A DNA stretch of 64,000 nt. It comes from Myxococcales bacterium. GTDB taxonomy: Bacteria > Myxococcota_A > Bradymonadia > UBA7976 > UBA1532. Location of the stretch: positions 1 to 64,000 of the forward strand of contig JACKDN010000015.1 in the NCBI GenBank assembly GCA_020633465.1. The letters run 5' to 3'. A program made the translations under genes and the position numbers. Each line of letters begins with the position of its first letter. Position 1 is the first letter of the stretch. Positions 52,769-63,700 of the stretch are shown piece after piece. Under the pieces are notes generated by a model. The model saw only the letters and a program-made list of their open reading frames with translations. It ran no database searches and was not told the DNA's origin.

Positions 52769-53746
52769 TCAGGGGGGCGGCGGCGACGGGACGGCCGGGG
52801 AGGCGCCGGGGGGCGTCGCCGGCGCGCCGGGCGCCGGCGTCGGCCCCTTCGGCGGGGCGCCGTCGGGCGGCGCCTCGCCCTCGCCCCGCGCCTGCAGCAC
52901 CAGCGTCACCGGCGTGCCCTTCGGCGGGACGTGCTCTTTGTGCACCTCGTAGCCGAGGTCGTCGCCTCGATACGGGTTGCCGATGTCGCCGACGATGTTC
53001 ACCACCGTCTGCTCGTCGGGGATCAACCCCACGACGCTGCGATCGAGATCGGCGGCGTAGCGGTTGTTCCAGAAGACGCTGCCCTGAAAGCGCCACGACT
53101 GCGTCGGCGGCGCGCCCTTCGCCTTGCGGTTGTAGAGGAAGTACTCGGCGCGCTCGCGCCGCGTCTTGCCGTCCTGCGTCCACTCGACGTACAGGTCGAG
53201 CGGGCTGCCGGCCTTGGTGATGGTGGGCATCTTGTTGGGATCGCTGCGATCCCACACCGTCGTCTCGAGCCCGACCAGCAGCAGGCCCAGGTGGATGTGG
53301 CTGGGCTCGGGCAGCACCTCGAGCACCGACTCGTGCAGCTTGCCGTTCGACGCGACCGCGAAGTACTCGAGGATGCCTTCGACCATGTTCAGGCGCGACG
53401 GCACGTCCACCCGCCGCTGCTTGCGGTCGACGAACACCTGGCCCACGCGCAGGCGGTACTGATCGATGCGTTGGATGGGCGGCGCGCCCGGCTTGTCCAC
53501 CGGCTGCCCCTCGGCGGCCTGGTCGGACAGGGCGTTCAGATCGGCCGCCGACTTCGGCTCGCCGGCGGGGCGCGCCGGGGGCGGGGTCGGGGGCGGCAGC
53601 TCGATCTTCTTCCGCCGCCCGGCGGTGGCGGCGGCGGCGTCGGGCGCCGCGGCGTCCGGGTGGTAGTCCTTCCACCCCGGCGGCGTCTCGGGCTTCGTGC
53701 AGCCCGCCAGCGCGACGGCCAGGATCAGCGCGGCGAGCCCCCTCAT
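52769..53746 (-). CDS. YdjY-domain lipoprotein
   Basis: A 325-residue lipoprotein; the ATG ending at 53746 overlaps the methyltransferase stop (ATGA) and the lipobox is 'ALAGC' (Cys16). After a Pro/Ala linker, the domain at about 100-180 matches YdjY: 'VFVDRKQRRVDVPSRLNMVEG', shown here as 'DRKQRRVDVPSRLNM', then 'ILEYFAVASNGKLHESVL' and 'LLLVGLET'. A second half ('WRFQGSVFWNNRYAADLDRS') continues the family's beta-rich fold, and the C-terminus is a Pro/Gly/Ala low-complexity tail. YdjY proteins are found near 4Fe-4S ferredoxin-like or haem genes in some genomes; no specific role is known. It is coupled here to an O-methyltransferase. Confidence 0.78.
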   Translation of the reverse strand: MRGLAALILAVALAGCTKPETPPGWKDYHPDAAAPDAAAATAGRRKKIELPPPTPPPARPAGEPKSAADLNALSDQAAEGQPVDKPGAPPIQRIDQYRLRVGQVFVDRKQRRVDVPSRLNMVEGILEYFAVASNGKLHESVLEVLPEPSHIHLGLLLVGLETTVWDRSDPNKMPTITKAGSPLDLYVEWTQDGKTRRERAEYFLYNRKAKGAPPTQSWRFQGSVFWNNRYAADLDRSVVGLIPDEQTVVNIVGDIGNPYRGDDLGYEVHKEHVPPKGTPVTLVLQARGEGEAPPDGAPPKGPTPAPGAPATPPGASPAVPSPPPP

Positions 53747-54750
53747 CGCCGCCTCTCGGCCCGCAGCACGGTGTAGTGGATGGGCGCGGGCAGGCGGGTC
53801 ACGTCGGTGAGGTCGAAGCCGGCCGCGTCGAGCCACGCGCGGCTCTCGGCCACCGTGTGGCACCGGCCGTCGTGGGCCAGCACCCGCATGTTCAGGGCGA
53901 ACATCGTCGCGAAGGTGGGGCCGGCCCGATCGTCGTCGAGCATCACGTCGCTCAGGTACAGCACGCCGCCCGGCTCGAGCGCCTCGGCCACCGCGCCCAG
54001 GATCGCCTGCACCTGCGCGGGCTGCTCCCGGTGCAGCACCCCCGAGACGAGCGCCGCGTCGTACCGCCCGGGCAGGGCGTCCCGGTAGTAGTCGAAGGCG
54101 GTGCACTTCACCCGGTCGGCGACGCCCAGATCGGCGACGATCTCGCGCGCGATGGCCACGACGCCGGGCAGATCGAGCACCTCGGCCTGCAAGCCCGGCG
54201 TCTGCTGGCACAGCAGCGCCGAGTAGGTGCCCGGGCCGCCGCCCACGTCGGCCAGGCGGGTGCGGCCGGTGAGGTCGATCACCTGGGCGACCGCGCGCCC
54301 CACGCCCAGGGCGCGGTGGTGCATGCCGTGGACGAAGTTGCGGGTGCGCTCGGCGTCGTCGCCGAGGTACTGATCGGGCGCGCGCCGCACGTCGCCGCTG
54401 CGCACCACGCCGTCGAGCTCGCCCCACAGCGGATAGATGTCGCCGTTGTAGAGCATGGCCGGGCCCAGGTAGCCGGGGCGGCCCTCGACGAGGAAGGTGT
54501 CGGCCAGCGGTGTGTTCGCGAAGCGGCCCTCGCCGTCCTTCTGTACCAGTCGCAGGCTGGCCAGCGCGGCCAGCAGCGCGTCGGTGGCGACCGGATCGGT
54601 GCTCGCCCGCTCGGCGACCATCGACGACGGGGCCGGGCCGGCCGCGAGGTGCGTGAAGAGCTTCAGGCGGACGGCCGCCACCAGCGTCGCGCTGCCCCAG
54701 TAGGCGGTGGCGAGCTCGATGAGCGGGGCAGGGTTCAGGGGCGCGTTCAA
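53743..54750 (-). CDS. SAM-dependent O-methyltransferase (COMT/TcmN-like)
   Basis: A 335-residue class I methyltransferase of the Methyltransf_2 group. A helical dimerisation/winged-helix N-domain ('ELATAYWGSATLVAAVRLKLF', split as 'WGSATLVAAVRLKLF') precedes the Rossmann domain with SAM motif I 'LADVGGGPGTYSALL' and 'VLDLPGVVAIARE'. The C-terminal catalytic region has 'GVLHREQPAQV' and 'DVMLDDDRAGP'. The start codon is TTG at 54748-54750 with GAGGAG eight bases upstream. Enzymes of this group methylate hydroxyls of phenolic or polyketide metabolites; in the family a His base is expected, and the 'VLHRE' His is the candidate. No biosynthetic genes adjoin except the coupled YdjY lipoprotein. 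Confidence 0.87.
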   Translation of the reverse strand: MNAPLNPAPLIELATAYWGSATLVAAVRLKLFTHLAAGPAPSSMVAERASTDPVATDALLAALASLRLVQKDGEGRFANTPLADTFLVEGRPGYLGPAMLYNGDIYPLWGELDGVVRSGDVRRAPDQYLGDDAERTRNFVHGMHHRALGVGRAVAQVIDLTGRTRLADVGGGPGTYSALLCQQTPGLQAEVLDLPGVVAIAREIVADLGVADRVKCTAFDYYRDALPGRYDAALVSGVLHREQPAQVQAILGAVAEALEPGGVLYLSDVMLDDDRAGPTFATMFALNMRVLAHDGRCHTVAESRAWLDAAGFDLTDVTRLPAPIHYTVLRAERRR

Positions 54751-54904
54751 GCCGGATCTCCTCGGGCGTTCGCCGGCATGCTACGCAATGCGCGGCGCGA
54801 CCGACAAGCCGCCCCGCACCCGACCGAAGTAAGGCGAGGTAGGGGGTTGTCAGCCCCCGGGCGGTCGTGTTGAATCCGGCCCTGCAGGGTGGAGGCGAAT
54901 CGAC

Positions 54905-55627
54905 GTGAGGTGGCCCCTCTTCGGCCGAGGCCGGACGACGACGACGACGAAGGTGGAGGACGCGCCCGAGGCGCCGGCGGTGCAGGCGCCGCCGCCGCCC
55001 TCCGCGCCGGCGACCGCCGAGGGCGCGCCGCGGCGAGGGGGCTTCCGCTTCGAGGATCCCGACGCGGGCGAGACCAGCCTGCAGACCGCCACGCCGCCGA
55101 CGCCGGCCGACGATCTCGCGGCGGTCGTGCGGCGCAAGACCGAGGGGCGCCGCCCCGGGCTGCGCGTGGCCGAGCGCGGCGTCGCGCCGATGATGATCAT
55201 CGGCATGCGCGAGCGCGCGGCCCTGTACCGTCTGGCCGCCGAGCAGCGGGCCGAGACGGCGCCCGACGAGGCCCTGGCCCTGTGGCGGGGCTACCTCGAG
55301 CTCTGCCCCACCGACGGCGAGGGCTGGTTCGTCTACGGCCAGTGCCTGGCCGACGGCGGCGAGCTGGACGCGGCCTGGAACGCCTTCGTCGAGGCCCGTC
55401 GGCACGCGCCCGCGCACGCCTTCGCCGCGGCCGCCCTGGGGTACCTCTGCCAGGCGCGCGGCGACCTCGAGGGGGCCCTGCGCTACTACGGCGAGGCCGT
55501 CGATCTGGCCGCGGACGACGTCGTCCCCCTGCTCGAGAGCCTGGCCGCGGTGCAGACGCAGAGCGGTCGCGACGCCGAGGCGTCGGTCACCCGCGCCCGC
55601 CTCGACCGCCTGCGCGCCCACGCCTGA
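54905..55627 (+). CDS. TPR-repeat protein
   Basis: A 240-residue protein. The GTG start has GGAGG nine bases upstream. The first ~90 residues are a Pro/Ala/Thr linker ('TTTTTKVEDAPEAPAVQ'), and residues 100-235 form three to four TPR-like helix pairs ('ALALWRGYLELCPTDGEGW', 'AAWNAFVEARRHAPAHA', 'GALRYYGEAVDLAADD'). There is no signal peptide or membrane helix, so it should be cytoplasmic and serve as a protein-interaction scaffold. It lies 31 bases before the larger TPR/CHAT-like gene in the same direction and is the likely partner of that product. Confidence 0.75.
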   Translation: MRWPLFGRGRTTTTTKVEDAPEAPAVQAPPPPSAPATAEGAPRRGGFRFEDPDAGETSLQTATPPTPADDLAAVVRRKTEGRRPGLRVAERGVAPMMIIGMRERAALYRLAAEQRAETAPDEALALWRGYLELCPTDGEGWFVYGQCLADGGELDAAWNAFVEARRHAPAHAFAAAALGYLCQARGDLEGALRYYGEAVDLAADDVVPLLESLAAVQTQSGRDAEASVTRARLDRLRAHA

Positions 55628-55658
55628 CCCCCTCGCGCCCGTCTTCCCTGGAGGCCCC

Positions 55659-58631
55659 GTGAACCTCGCGACGATCGAAGCGAACAAGGCCCTCGCGCTC
55701 GACGCCTTCGCCCGCGGCGATCTGGAGGGCGCCGACGCCCTCTACGCCGAGCTCGAGCCCGAGTACACGCGGCACGGCCTCACCGATGGCCTGGTCGCGC
55801 TGCGCTTCAACCGCCTGCTCGTGGCGCTCGAGGTGGGCGACCGCCGCAAGGTGTCCCGGCTGATGAGCGAGCTGGGCGCCGAGCTGCACGAGGCGCAGCA
55901 GGTGACGCCGACGCTGATCGAGGTCGCGACGCGGGTGTGCCGGCTGTTCGCCGATCCCTTCCCCGGCATCGATCACGCGGCCTCGGCCGGCCTGGTCGCG
56001 CTGGCCGCCGATCTGGCCCGCCCGCAGGCGCCGCCCGCCACCCGCGAGGCGGCCCCCGACGAGCTGCCCGATCTGGACGCCGTGGCGCGCCTCGAGCCCC
56101 TGGACGCGGCGCTGGTGATCACCGGCGTGGCGGACGCCCTGCGCGGGCGGGCGGGTCGGCCCGCCTGGGTCTGCGCCGTGCAGCGGGCCTTCGGCGAGCC
56201 CGCCCCCCACGACGCCGAGGGGCAGGCGGCGCTCGAGGCCTTCGCCGAGGCCGCGCGGGCGCAGGACGACTTCCACGCCTACCAGGCGCTGGTCATCGCG
56301 TACGAGCGCGCGGCGGTCACGGCGCCGGCGCTGGCCGTCGAGCTGAGCGTCGGCCTGCGCGCCTTCGAGCAGCGGGGGCTGCCCGAGCGCCTGCGCTACA
56401 CGGCGGCGCCCCCCGAGGAGCGGCGGCTGATGGTGACCGCCCAGCTGCACGGGCAGCTGGCCGAGGCCCTCGCGGGCGAGGCCGGGGCCGAGCGGGCGGC
56501 GGCGGGACAGTGGCGCCTGGTGCGCGAGGCCGCCGATCGCTGGCTGAACCTGGCGAAGGCGCGCCGCAAGCGCGGCGGCGGGCGGGGGCGCGACATCGCT
56601 CGCGAGGCGCAGGTGTCGGTCTGGCGGGCGCGGGCGGCGCGGGCCGTGGGCGATCTGGCCGGGGCGGCGGCGGCGCTCGACGGCAGCCTGCGTCGGGCGC
56701 AGCGTCAGGCCTTCGACGACGCCTTCGTCACGGCGCGCGTGCTGCTCGAGGCGGCCGCGGTGGCCGAGCGCCGGGATGCGGCGCGGGCGGACGCCCTGTA
56801 CGCCGAGACGATCGACGTCGCGCTGCCGGGCCTGCACGGGGCCGAGCGCCTCGAGCAGCGGGCGGCGCTGGTCGACGACGCCTGCCGCGAGGGGGACGCG
56901 CGGCGGGTCGCGACGGCCGTCGAGGCGCTGGCGGGTCGCGCGCGCTGCGGCGCGCCCGAAGCCGCAGCGGATCACCTGAGTGGGGCGCGGCTCTTGCTGT
57001 CGCTGGCCGAGCCGCACATCGCGCCCGCCGCGGCGGCGCGCACCGCGCTGGTGCACGAGCTGAGCGCGGCGCGCCGCGGCGAGCGCGACGCGGCGCTTCG
57101 CGCGCTCGAGGCGGCGCGCGCGCTCGAGGACGGCGCGGCGGTCGCGCTGGCGACGCTGTACCTCGGCCTCGCCGATCACGACGCGGCCGAGTCGCCCGGC
57201 GAGCGCGCGGTCGCGCTCGAGCGGCTGTGCGACGCGGCCGTCGAGGCGCGCGCGCTGGGCGCGGGCGCGGTGCGGCGCGGGGTCGAGACGACGGTGGCGC
57301 TGGCGCACCTCGAGTCGGCCGGCGCCGCCGATCCGGAGCGCGCCGAGATCCACCTGCGGCGCGCCGCCGAGGCGGCCGAGGGCTGCGCGCTGGCCGACGG
57401 CGGGGGCGTCTGGGACGTGATGCTGCCGCCGCGGGACCGCTGGGATCTCGAGCGGGCCATCGAGCGCCTGTGCGAGGCGGGCAACGCGGCGCTGGCCCGG
57501 CGCCTGTGCGCCGCGGAGCGTCGGCGGACGCAGCGCCGCCCGATGGCGACCGCGACGGCTCGCTACGCCGCCGAGATGGCGGCCGCGCACCGCCACCGCT
57601 TCGACGCGCGCTTCGTGCGGCGGGTCGAGGTGGAGGACTGCTTCGCGCTGTGGGCGCCCCTGCAGCGCGCCCAGGGCGCCGACGGCTGGCCCCTGCGGGC
57701 GCCGCGGCCGGGCGAGGCGCGCCTCGAGTTCCGCGTCTTCGAGAGCTGGACGGTGGGCTTCGCCGTGCTGCCGGACGGCGTCCGCATGCACCGGTGGTCG
57801 ACCGGCCGCACCGGGCTCGGCCGCCACGCCGCCGAGCTGCGCGCCTGCCTGCGGGCGGGGGATCAGCCGCAGCGTCTGCGGCGCGCCGCTCGCGCGCTCT
57901 ACGATCTGCTGTGGGCGCCCTTCGCCGACGTGCTCGAGGGCGTCGGGCGGGTGGTGATCGCGCCCGACGGGCCGCTGTGCGGCGTGCCCTTCGCGTTGTT
58001 GGGGCGCGACGGCTACGTCGCCGAGCAGGTGGATCTGGTGGTGGCGCGCCCGGCGCCGCCGCCGGCGTTCCTGGCCGACGAGCCGGTGGCGCCGCCCACC
58101 GCGCTGCTGGTGGGCGAGGCCACGGTGCGGGATCTCGAGATCAGCACGCTGTGCGGCGAGCGGGGCTGGTTCGACTCGGTCGACACGCGCATGGGTGCGG
58201 ATCTGGCCGAGGAGGGCCTGGTGGCCGCGTTGGCCAACGCGCGCGTGGTGCAGCTGGTGGGCGAGCTGACGCCGGGCCCCGCGCTGGCGCTGTGCGAGGA
58301 GCAGCCGCCGGTGCCCATCGAGCGCGTGGCCGAGGCGCTCGCCGCCGGGGGCGCGGTGTGCGCGGTGCTCAGCGGGCCGGTCGAGGGCTCGCGCGGCCGG
58401 GCGGCGGTCGGGGGGCTGCTCGCCGGGGTGCGCGGCGGTGTGCTCGCGCGCCACGCCGCGCCCGAGGACGACGGCGGCGTGCTGCTCCGCTTCCTGGCCA
58501 CCGCGGCCGCGGCCGAGGGCACCTGGGCGCTGGTCGAGGCGCTGGGCGAGGCGCGCCGCGCCGCCATCGAGGCCGGCCTCGAGCCGGCCCAGTGGGGCGC
58601 CTACGAGCTGTTCGTCGCCGAAGGGGAGTAG
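55659..58631 (+). CDS. TPR/CHAT-like protein with missing His-Cys dyad
   Basis: A 990-residue helical-repeat protein with a C-terminal CHAT-type caspase fold. The GTG start follows TGGAGG. Residues 1-620 are TPR-like helix pairs. The CHAT segment (from about 756) has the diagnostic 'GRVVIAPDGPLCGVPFALLG' strand-turn and ends in 'WGAYELFVAEGE', like the usual WAAFVLYGE end. Where active CHAT proteases read hLATHG it has 'LVGELT' (His to Glu869), and where they read LSACETG it has 'LSGPVEG' (Cys to Pro907). It is therefore predicted to be a pseudo-protease, a scaffold or regulator. It pairs with the upstream TPR gene and is convergent with a Ser/Thr kinase gene. Confidence 0.78.
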   Translation: MNLATIEANKALALDAFARGDLEGADALYAELEPEYTRHGLTDGLVALRFNRLLVALEVGDRRKVSRLMSELGAELHEAQQVTPTLIEVATRVCRLFADPFPGIDHAASAGLVALAADLARPQAPPATREAAPDELPDLDAVARLEPLDAALVITGVADALRGRAGRPAWVCAVQRAFGEPAPHDAEGQAALEAFAEAARAQDDFHAYQALVIAYERAAVTAPALAVELSVGLRAFEQRGLPERLRYTAAPPEERRLMVTAQLHGQLAEALAGEAGAERAAAGQWRLVREAADRWLNLAKARRKRGGGRGRDIAREAQVSVWRARAARAVGDLAGAAAALDGSLRRAQRQAFDDAFVTARVLLEAAAVAERRDAARADALYAETIDVALPGLHGAERLEQRAALVDDACREGDARRVATAVEALAGRARCGAPEAAADHLSGARLLLSLAEPHIAPAAAARTALVHELSAARRGERDAALRALEAARALEDGAAVALATLYLGLADHDAAESPGERAVALERLCDAAVEARALGAGAVRRGVETTVALAHLESAGAADPERAEIHLRRAAEAAEGCALADGGGVWDVMLPPRDRWDLERAIERLCEAGNAALARRLCAAERRRTQRRPMATATARYAAEMAAAHRHRFDARFVRRVEVEDCFALWAPLQRAQGADGWPLRAPRPGEARLEFRVFESWTVGFAVLPDGVRMHRWSTGRTGLGRHAAELRACLRAGDQPQRLRRAARALYDLLWAPFADVLEGVGRVVIAPDGPLCGVPFALLGRDGYVAEQVDLVVARPAPPPAFLADEPVAPPTALLVGEATVRDLEISTLCGERGWFDSVDTRMGADLAEEGLVAALANARVVQLVGELTPGPALALCEEQPPVPIERVAEALAAGGAVCAVLSGPVEGSRGRAAVGGLLAGVRGGVLARHAAPEDDGGVLLRFLATAAAAEGTWALVEALGEARRAAIEAGLEPAQWGAYELFVAEGE

Positions 58632-58648
58632 GGCGGCCCCGGCCGCCC
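58631..58648. terminator. Convergent GC hairpin between the CHAT-like and kinase genes
   Basis: GGGCGGCC at 58631-58638 and GGCCGCCC at 58641-58648 form a perfect 8-bp dyad around CC, beginning at the last base of the CHAT-like stop. A second C-run/G-run pairing follows at 58646-58658. The dyad faces two converging genes and has no U-tract. Confidence 0.45.
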
Positions 58649-58708
58649 CCGCGGGGGGCGGGGCGAAGCGAGGCGGTCAGCCGCGCCGGTGCGCGCCGGC
58701 GCTGGCCC

Positions 58709-60079
<1,371 letters not shown>

Positions 60080-60258
60080 TGCGTTTGGCACATCCTCGAA
60101 CTGCCGGCCGCTCGACCGCCGCGCCAGGCCGCGCGGAGTCCGGGCACGAAACGGCCGGACGATAACAGAGGGTGGGGGGGGTGGCAAGCCTTCGGCCGCC
60201 CACCGCGGGCCCACCCGGGCGGACCGCGCGCGCCGCTCGCGGGGCAATCCATTGCCCT

Positions 60259-60286
60259 TTGAAATCACCCGACCCTCGGGTATGGT
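60259..60286 (+). promoter_or_regulatory. Promoter with embedded operator-like dyad
   Basis: A sigma70-like TTGAAA at 60259-60264 and TATGGT at 60281-60286 are separated by 16 bases. The spacer holds a perfect dyad ACCCGA-CCC-TCGGGT (60267-60281) that overlaps the -10 element. A bound regulator there would block polymerase, so repression is likely. It would drive the lipoprotein gene 45 bases downstream. Confidence 0.45.
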
Positions 60287-60330
60287 GCGCCACCTTGGAC
60301 GCGCCTCGGCAATGGAGGGATCCCGACCTC

Positions 60331-60762
60331 ATGATGCGCAAGATGCTCGTGATGCTCGTGGCCATGACGCTCGCCGGCCCGCTGGGCTGCTACAACACGT
60401 ACAACATCACCCTCGACGAGCTGGGCAAGGCGCAGGAGGGGGGCGACTCCAACGCCATCAAGGTGAAGACGGACGAGGGCGAAGAGGTGGTGGTCACCGA
60501 GAACACCAAGCTCGGCGTCACCGACAGCGGCGGCACCTACCACGCCGTCTCGCCCTTCAACTTCACGCTCACCCGCGGGCAGCTGGTCGCGCCGGACGAG
60601 GATCTCCTCCTCGGCCGCGACCAGATCGAGACGGGCAACGTCAAGGTCGTCAGCGGCACGAAGACCGCCCTGCTGGTCGCGGGCGGCGTCGCCGCCATCG
60701 TCGCCGGGGCGCTGTTCATCACGCTGACCGCCGAGGATCGGAAGGAGTTCGGCGAGGAGTGA
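60331..60762 (+). CDS. Small lipoprotein with C-terminal TM helix, unknown function
   Basis: A 143-residue protein. GGAGGGA lies 10 bases upstream of the ATG at 60331; a second ATG three bases later is equally possible. The signal ends in 'TLAGPLGC', a lipobox. The body is polar and strand-rich ('AIKVKTDEGEEVVVTENTK', 'FTLTRGQLVAPDEDLLLG'), with no recognised family. A hydrophobic helix near the C-terminus ('LLVAGGVAAIVAGALFITL') would give a second membrane anchor. It precedes the TIG/FG-GAP lipoprotein gene by 13 bases, so the two are probably co-expressed. It is divergent from the Ser/Thr kinase gene. Confidence 0.65.
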   Translation: MMRKMLVMLVAMTLAGPLGCYNTYNITLDELGKAQEGGDSNAIKVKTDEGEEVVVTENTKLGVTDSGGTYHAVSPFNFTLTRGQLVAPDEDLLLGRDQIETGNVKVVSGTKTALLVAGGVAAIVAGALFITLTAEDRKEFGEE

Positions 60763-60775
60763 TACGCTCCCCGTC

Positions 60776-63700
60776 GTGCTGATCCGACGCCCCCTCCGCA
60801 GCTCCCCCCGCCGCGCTGGCTTCGTGCTGGCCCTGGCGCTTCTGGCGACGGCCTGCGCCGACGCCGATCCCGCCATCCTCGACGTCTCGGTCCTGCAGGA
60901 CACCGGCGATCCGCGCGGCGCGTTCCGCTTCACGGCCGTCGTGCGCCCGGGCGACGGGGCGACCACCGCCCGGGTGCGCCTGACGACGGGCGAGGCGGGC
61001 GATCTCGCGGGCCCCTGCGGCGCCCCGCCCGCCGACGGCCCCTGGCGCAACGTCGACGCCGGCCCGCCGCCGGCCGACGCCTCGGCGTGCTTCGTCGTGC
61101 CCCTGCGCCGCGTGGGCGATCGCTTCAGCGGCGACCTGGTGGGCCCCCCGTTCCCCCTCGGCACGCGCCTGCTCTACGTGGTCGAGGCCTTCGACGCCGA
61201 CGACGACGCCGCGCGCTGGCCGACCGAGGGGGCGGCCGCGCTGATCGTCGGCCCGACCGGCCGCGCGCCCGGCCTGCAGGCGATCGCGCCGGCCCGCGGC
61301 CCCGCCAGCGGAGGCACCGAGGTGCTGCTGCGCGGCGACGGCTTCGCCCCCGACGTCGAGGTGCTGTTCGGCGCGCGGCCCGCGGCGGTGGTGCGGGTCG
61401 AGTCGGCGCACCTGCTGGTGGTCACGGCGCCCGCGGGCGAGCCCGGCGCGTCGGACGTCACCGTGCGCCGCGCCGGCCGCGCCACCACCCTGCGCGGCGC
61501 CTACGCCTACGTGCCGCCGCCGGTGGTGCGCCGCGTCAGCCCGGCCGAGGGGCCCACCGACGCCGAGACCCTCGTGGTGATCGAGGGCCGGGGCTTCGAG
61601 CCCGGCGCCACGGTGGCCTTCGCCGAGCTGCCCCCCGCCGAGGCCATCTGGCTCGCGGCCGACCGCCTCGCCGCGGTGGCGCCCCCGCACCCGCCCGGCG
61701 TGGGCGACGTCACCGCGCAGAACCCAGACGGCCAGCGGGGCGCGGCCGAGGACGCGTTCACCTGGTGGCCGCCGCCGCGGCTGGACGCGATCGAGCCCGA
61801 CCGCGGCCCGGACACGGGCGGGACCCGCGTCACGCTCCGCGGCGCCGACCTGCGCGCGCCGGGCGCCGTCTACCTCGGCGACGGCGCCGGGCTCGACGTG
61901 ACCGTGGCGGCCGACGGCCTCTCGGCCACCTTCGTGTCACCCCTGCACGCCGAGGGCGTCGTCGACGTGGCCTTCTACAACCCGGACGGGCAGTCGGCCA
62001 CGCTGGCCGCGTCCTGGCGCTTCGTCGGGCCGCCCGTGGTCACGATGGCCGCGCCGGACGCCATCAGCCGCTGCGGCGGCGGGCGCCTCGAGCTGATCGG
62101 CCGCAACTTCGAGCCGGGCCTCGTGGTGCGCATCGGCGGGGCCGAGGCCGACGTGCTCGAGGTGTCCGACGACGGCACGCGGGTCGTGGTGCGGGCGCCG
62201 GCCGGCCGACCGGGCCCGGTGCGCGTCGAGGTGATCAACCCCGACGGCCGCACGTACCGCGCCGACGATCTGCTCAGCTACGGCGTCGTGCCGTCGCTCG
62301 ACGTCATCGACGCGGTCGAGGTGCCCATCTGGGGCGGCACCGCCGTCGAGGTGGGCGCGTCGGACCTCGAGACGGACGCGGCGGTGACCGTCGGCGGCGT
62401 GCCCGCCGAGCAGGTGAACTTCCTCGAGACCGAGGCCTGCGATCAGCGCCTGCGCATCGTGGTGCCACCGAACCCCGAGGGCCCCGCCGATCTGGTCGCG
62501 CAGAACCCGGACGGCGCCTCGGCGGCGCTGCCCGGCGTGTTCGAGTACGTCGCCCCGACGCTGGTGCCCGACCACGGCCTGCTGCCCGGCTACGCCAACG
62601 TCGAGCTGCGCGGCGTCGATCTGCGCGCGGGGCTGCGGGTGCGCTTCGCGGGGGCGGCCCCCCGCGCCGTCGAGCGGGTGTCGGACACGCTGTGGCGCAT
62701 CGTCACGCCGCCTGGCGCGCAGGGGCCGGTGGCCGTCGAGGTGCGCAACGCCGACGGGCGCGGCGCCGTGCTCGAGCAGGCCTTCACCTACCGCGCGCTG
62801 GTCGACCGCACGATGGGCCGGCTGAGCCCCTTCGGTGACTGCAACGACGTCTCCGTGGCCGATCTCGACGGGGACGGCGATCTCGACGTCGTCGCCGCCA
62901 ACGGCGCCGTCGGCGGCGTCGGGCAGGTCGAGCAGCCGGTCGGCGTCCACCTCAACGACGGCGCCGGCACGTTCCGGGCGCAGGATCTCGCGCCGCGCGG
63001 CAACGGCATGAACGCGCGCCTGGGGGATTACGACCAGGACGGCGATCTCGACCTGCTGGTGGCCAACCTGTCGAGCGCCCGCAACACCCTGTTCCGCAAC
63101 GACGGGCGGGGCGGCTTCAGCGCCGTGCGCGACTTCCCGGGCGCCGGCCCCAGCTACGACGCCGACCTCGTCGACGTGGACGGGGACGGCGATCTGGACG
63201 CCTTCCTCCTGCAGACCGGATCGCCCGAGGGCGGCAACCGGAGCGGGCCCGAGCAGCTGTGGCTGAACGAGGGCGGGGGACGCTGGCGCGACGCGTCGGA
63301 TCGCGTCGCCTTCGATCCCGGCGACGTGCACGACCACGACTTCGAGGCCGGCGATCTGAACGGCGACGGCCTGCCCGACATCGTCATCGTCGTCGACAAC
63401 CTCAGCCAGAGCTTCCAGACCGCCCGCAACCGCCTGCTGCTGAACCAAGGCGACGGGCGCTTCGCCTTCGCCCCGTCCCCCTTCGACGACTTCCAGGGCG
63501 ACTGGCTGCACGTCGAGCTGGTCGACCTCGACGCCGACGGCGATCTCGACGTCGTGCTGCCGCAGGATTACCTCGAGGGCTTCTCGCGCGCCGGCACGCC
63601 GGCGGTGGCCGTGTTCCTCAACGACGGGCGGGCCAACTTCCAGGCCGCCCACGATCGCATCCACGGCATGCCGCGGGTGCCCGCCTTCGAGTCGGTGACG

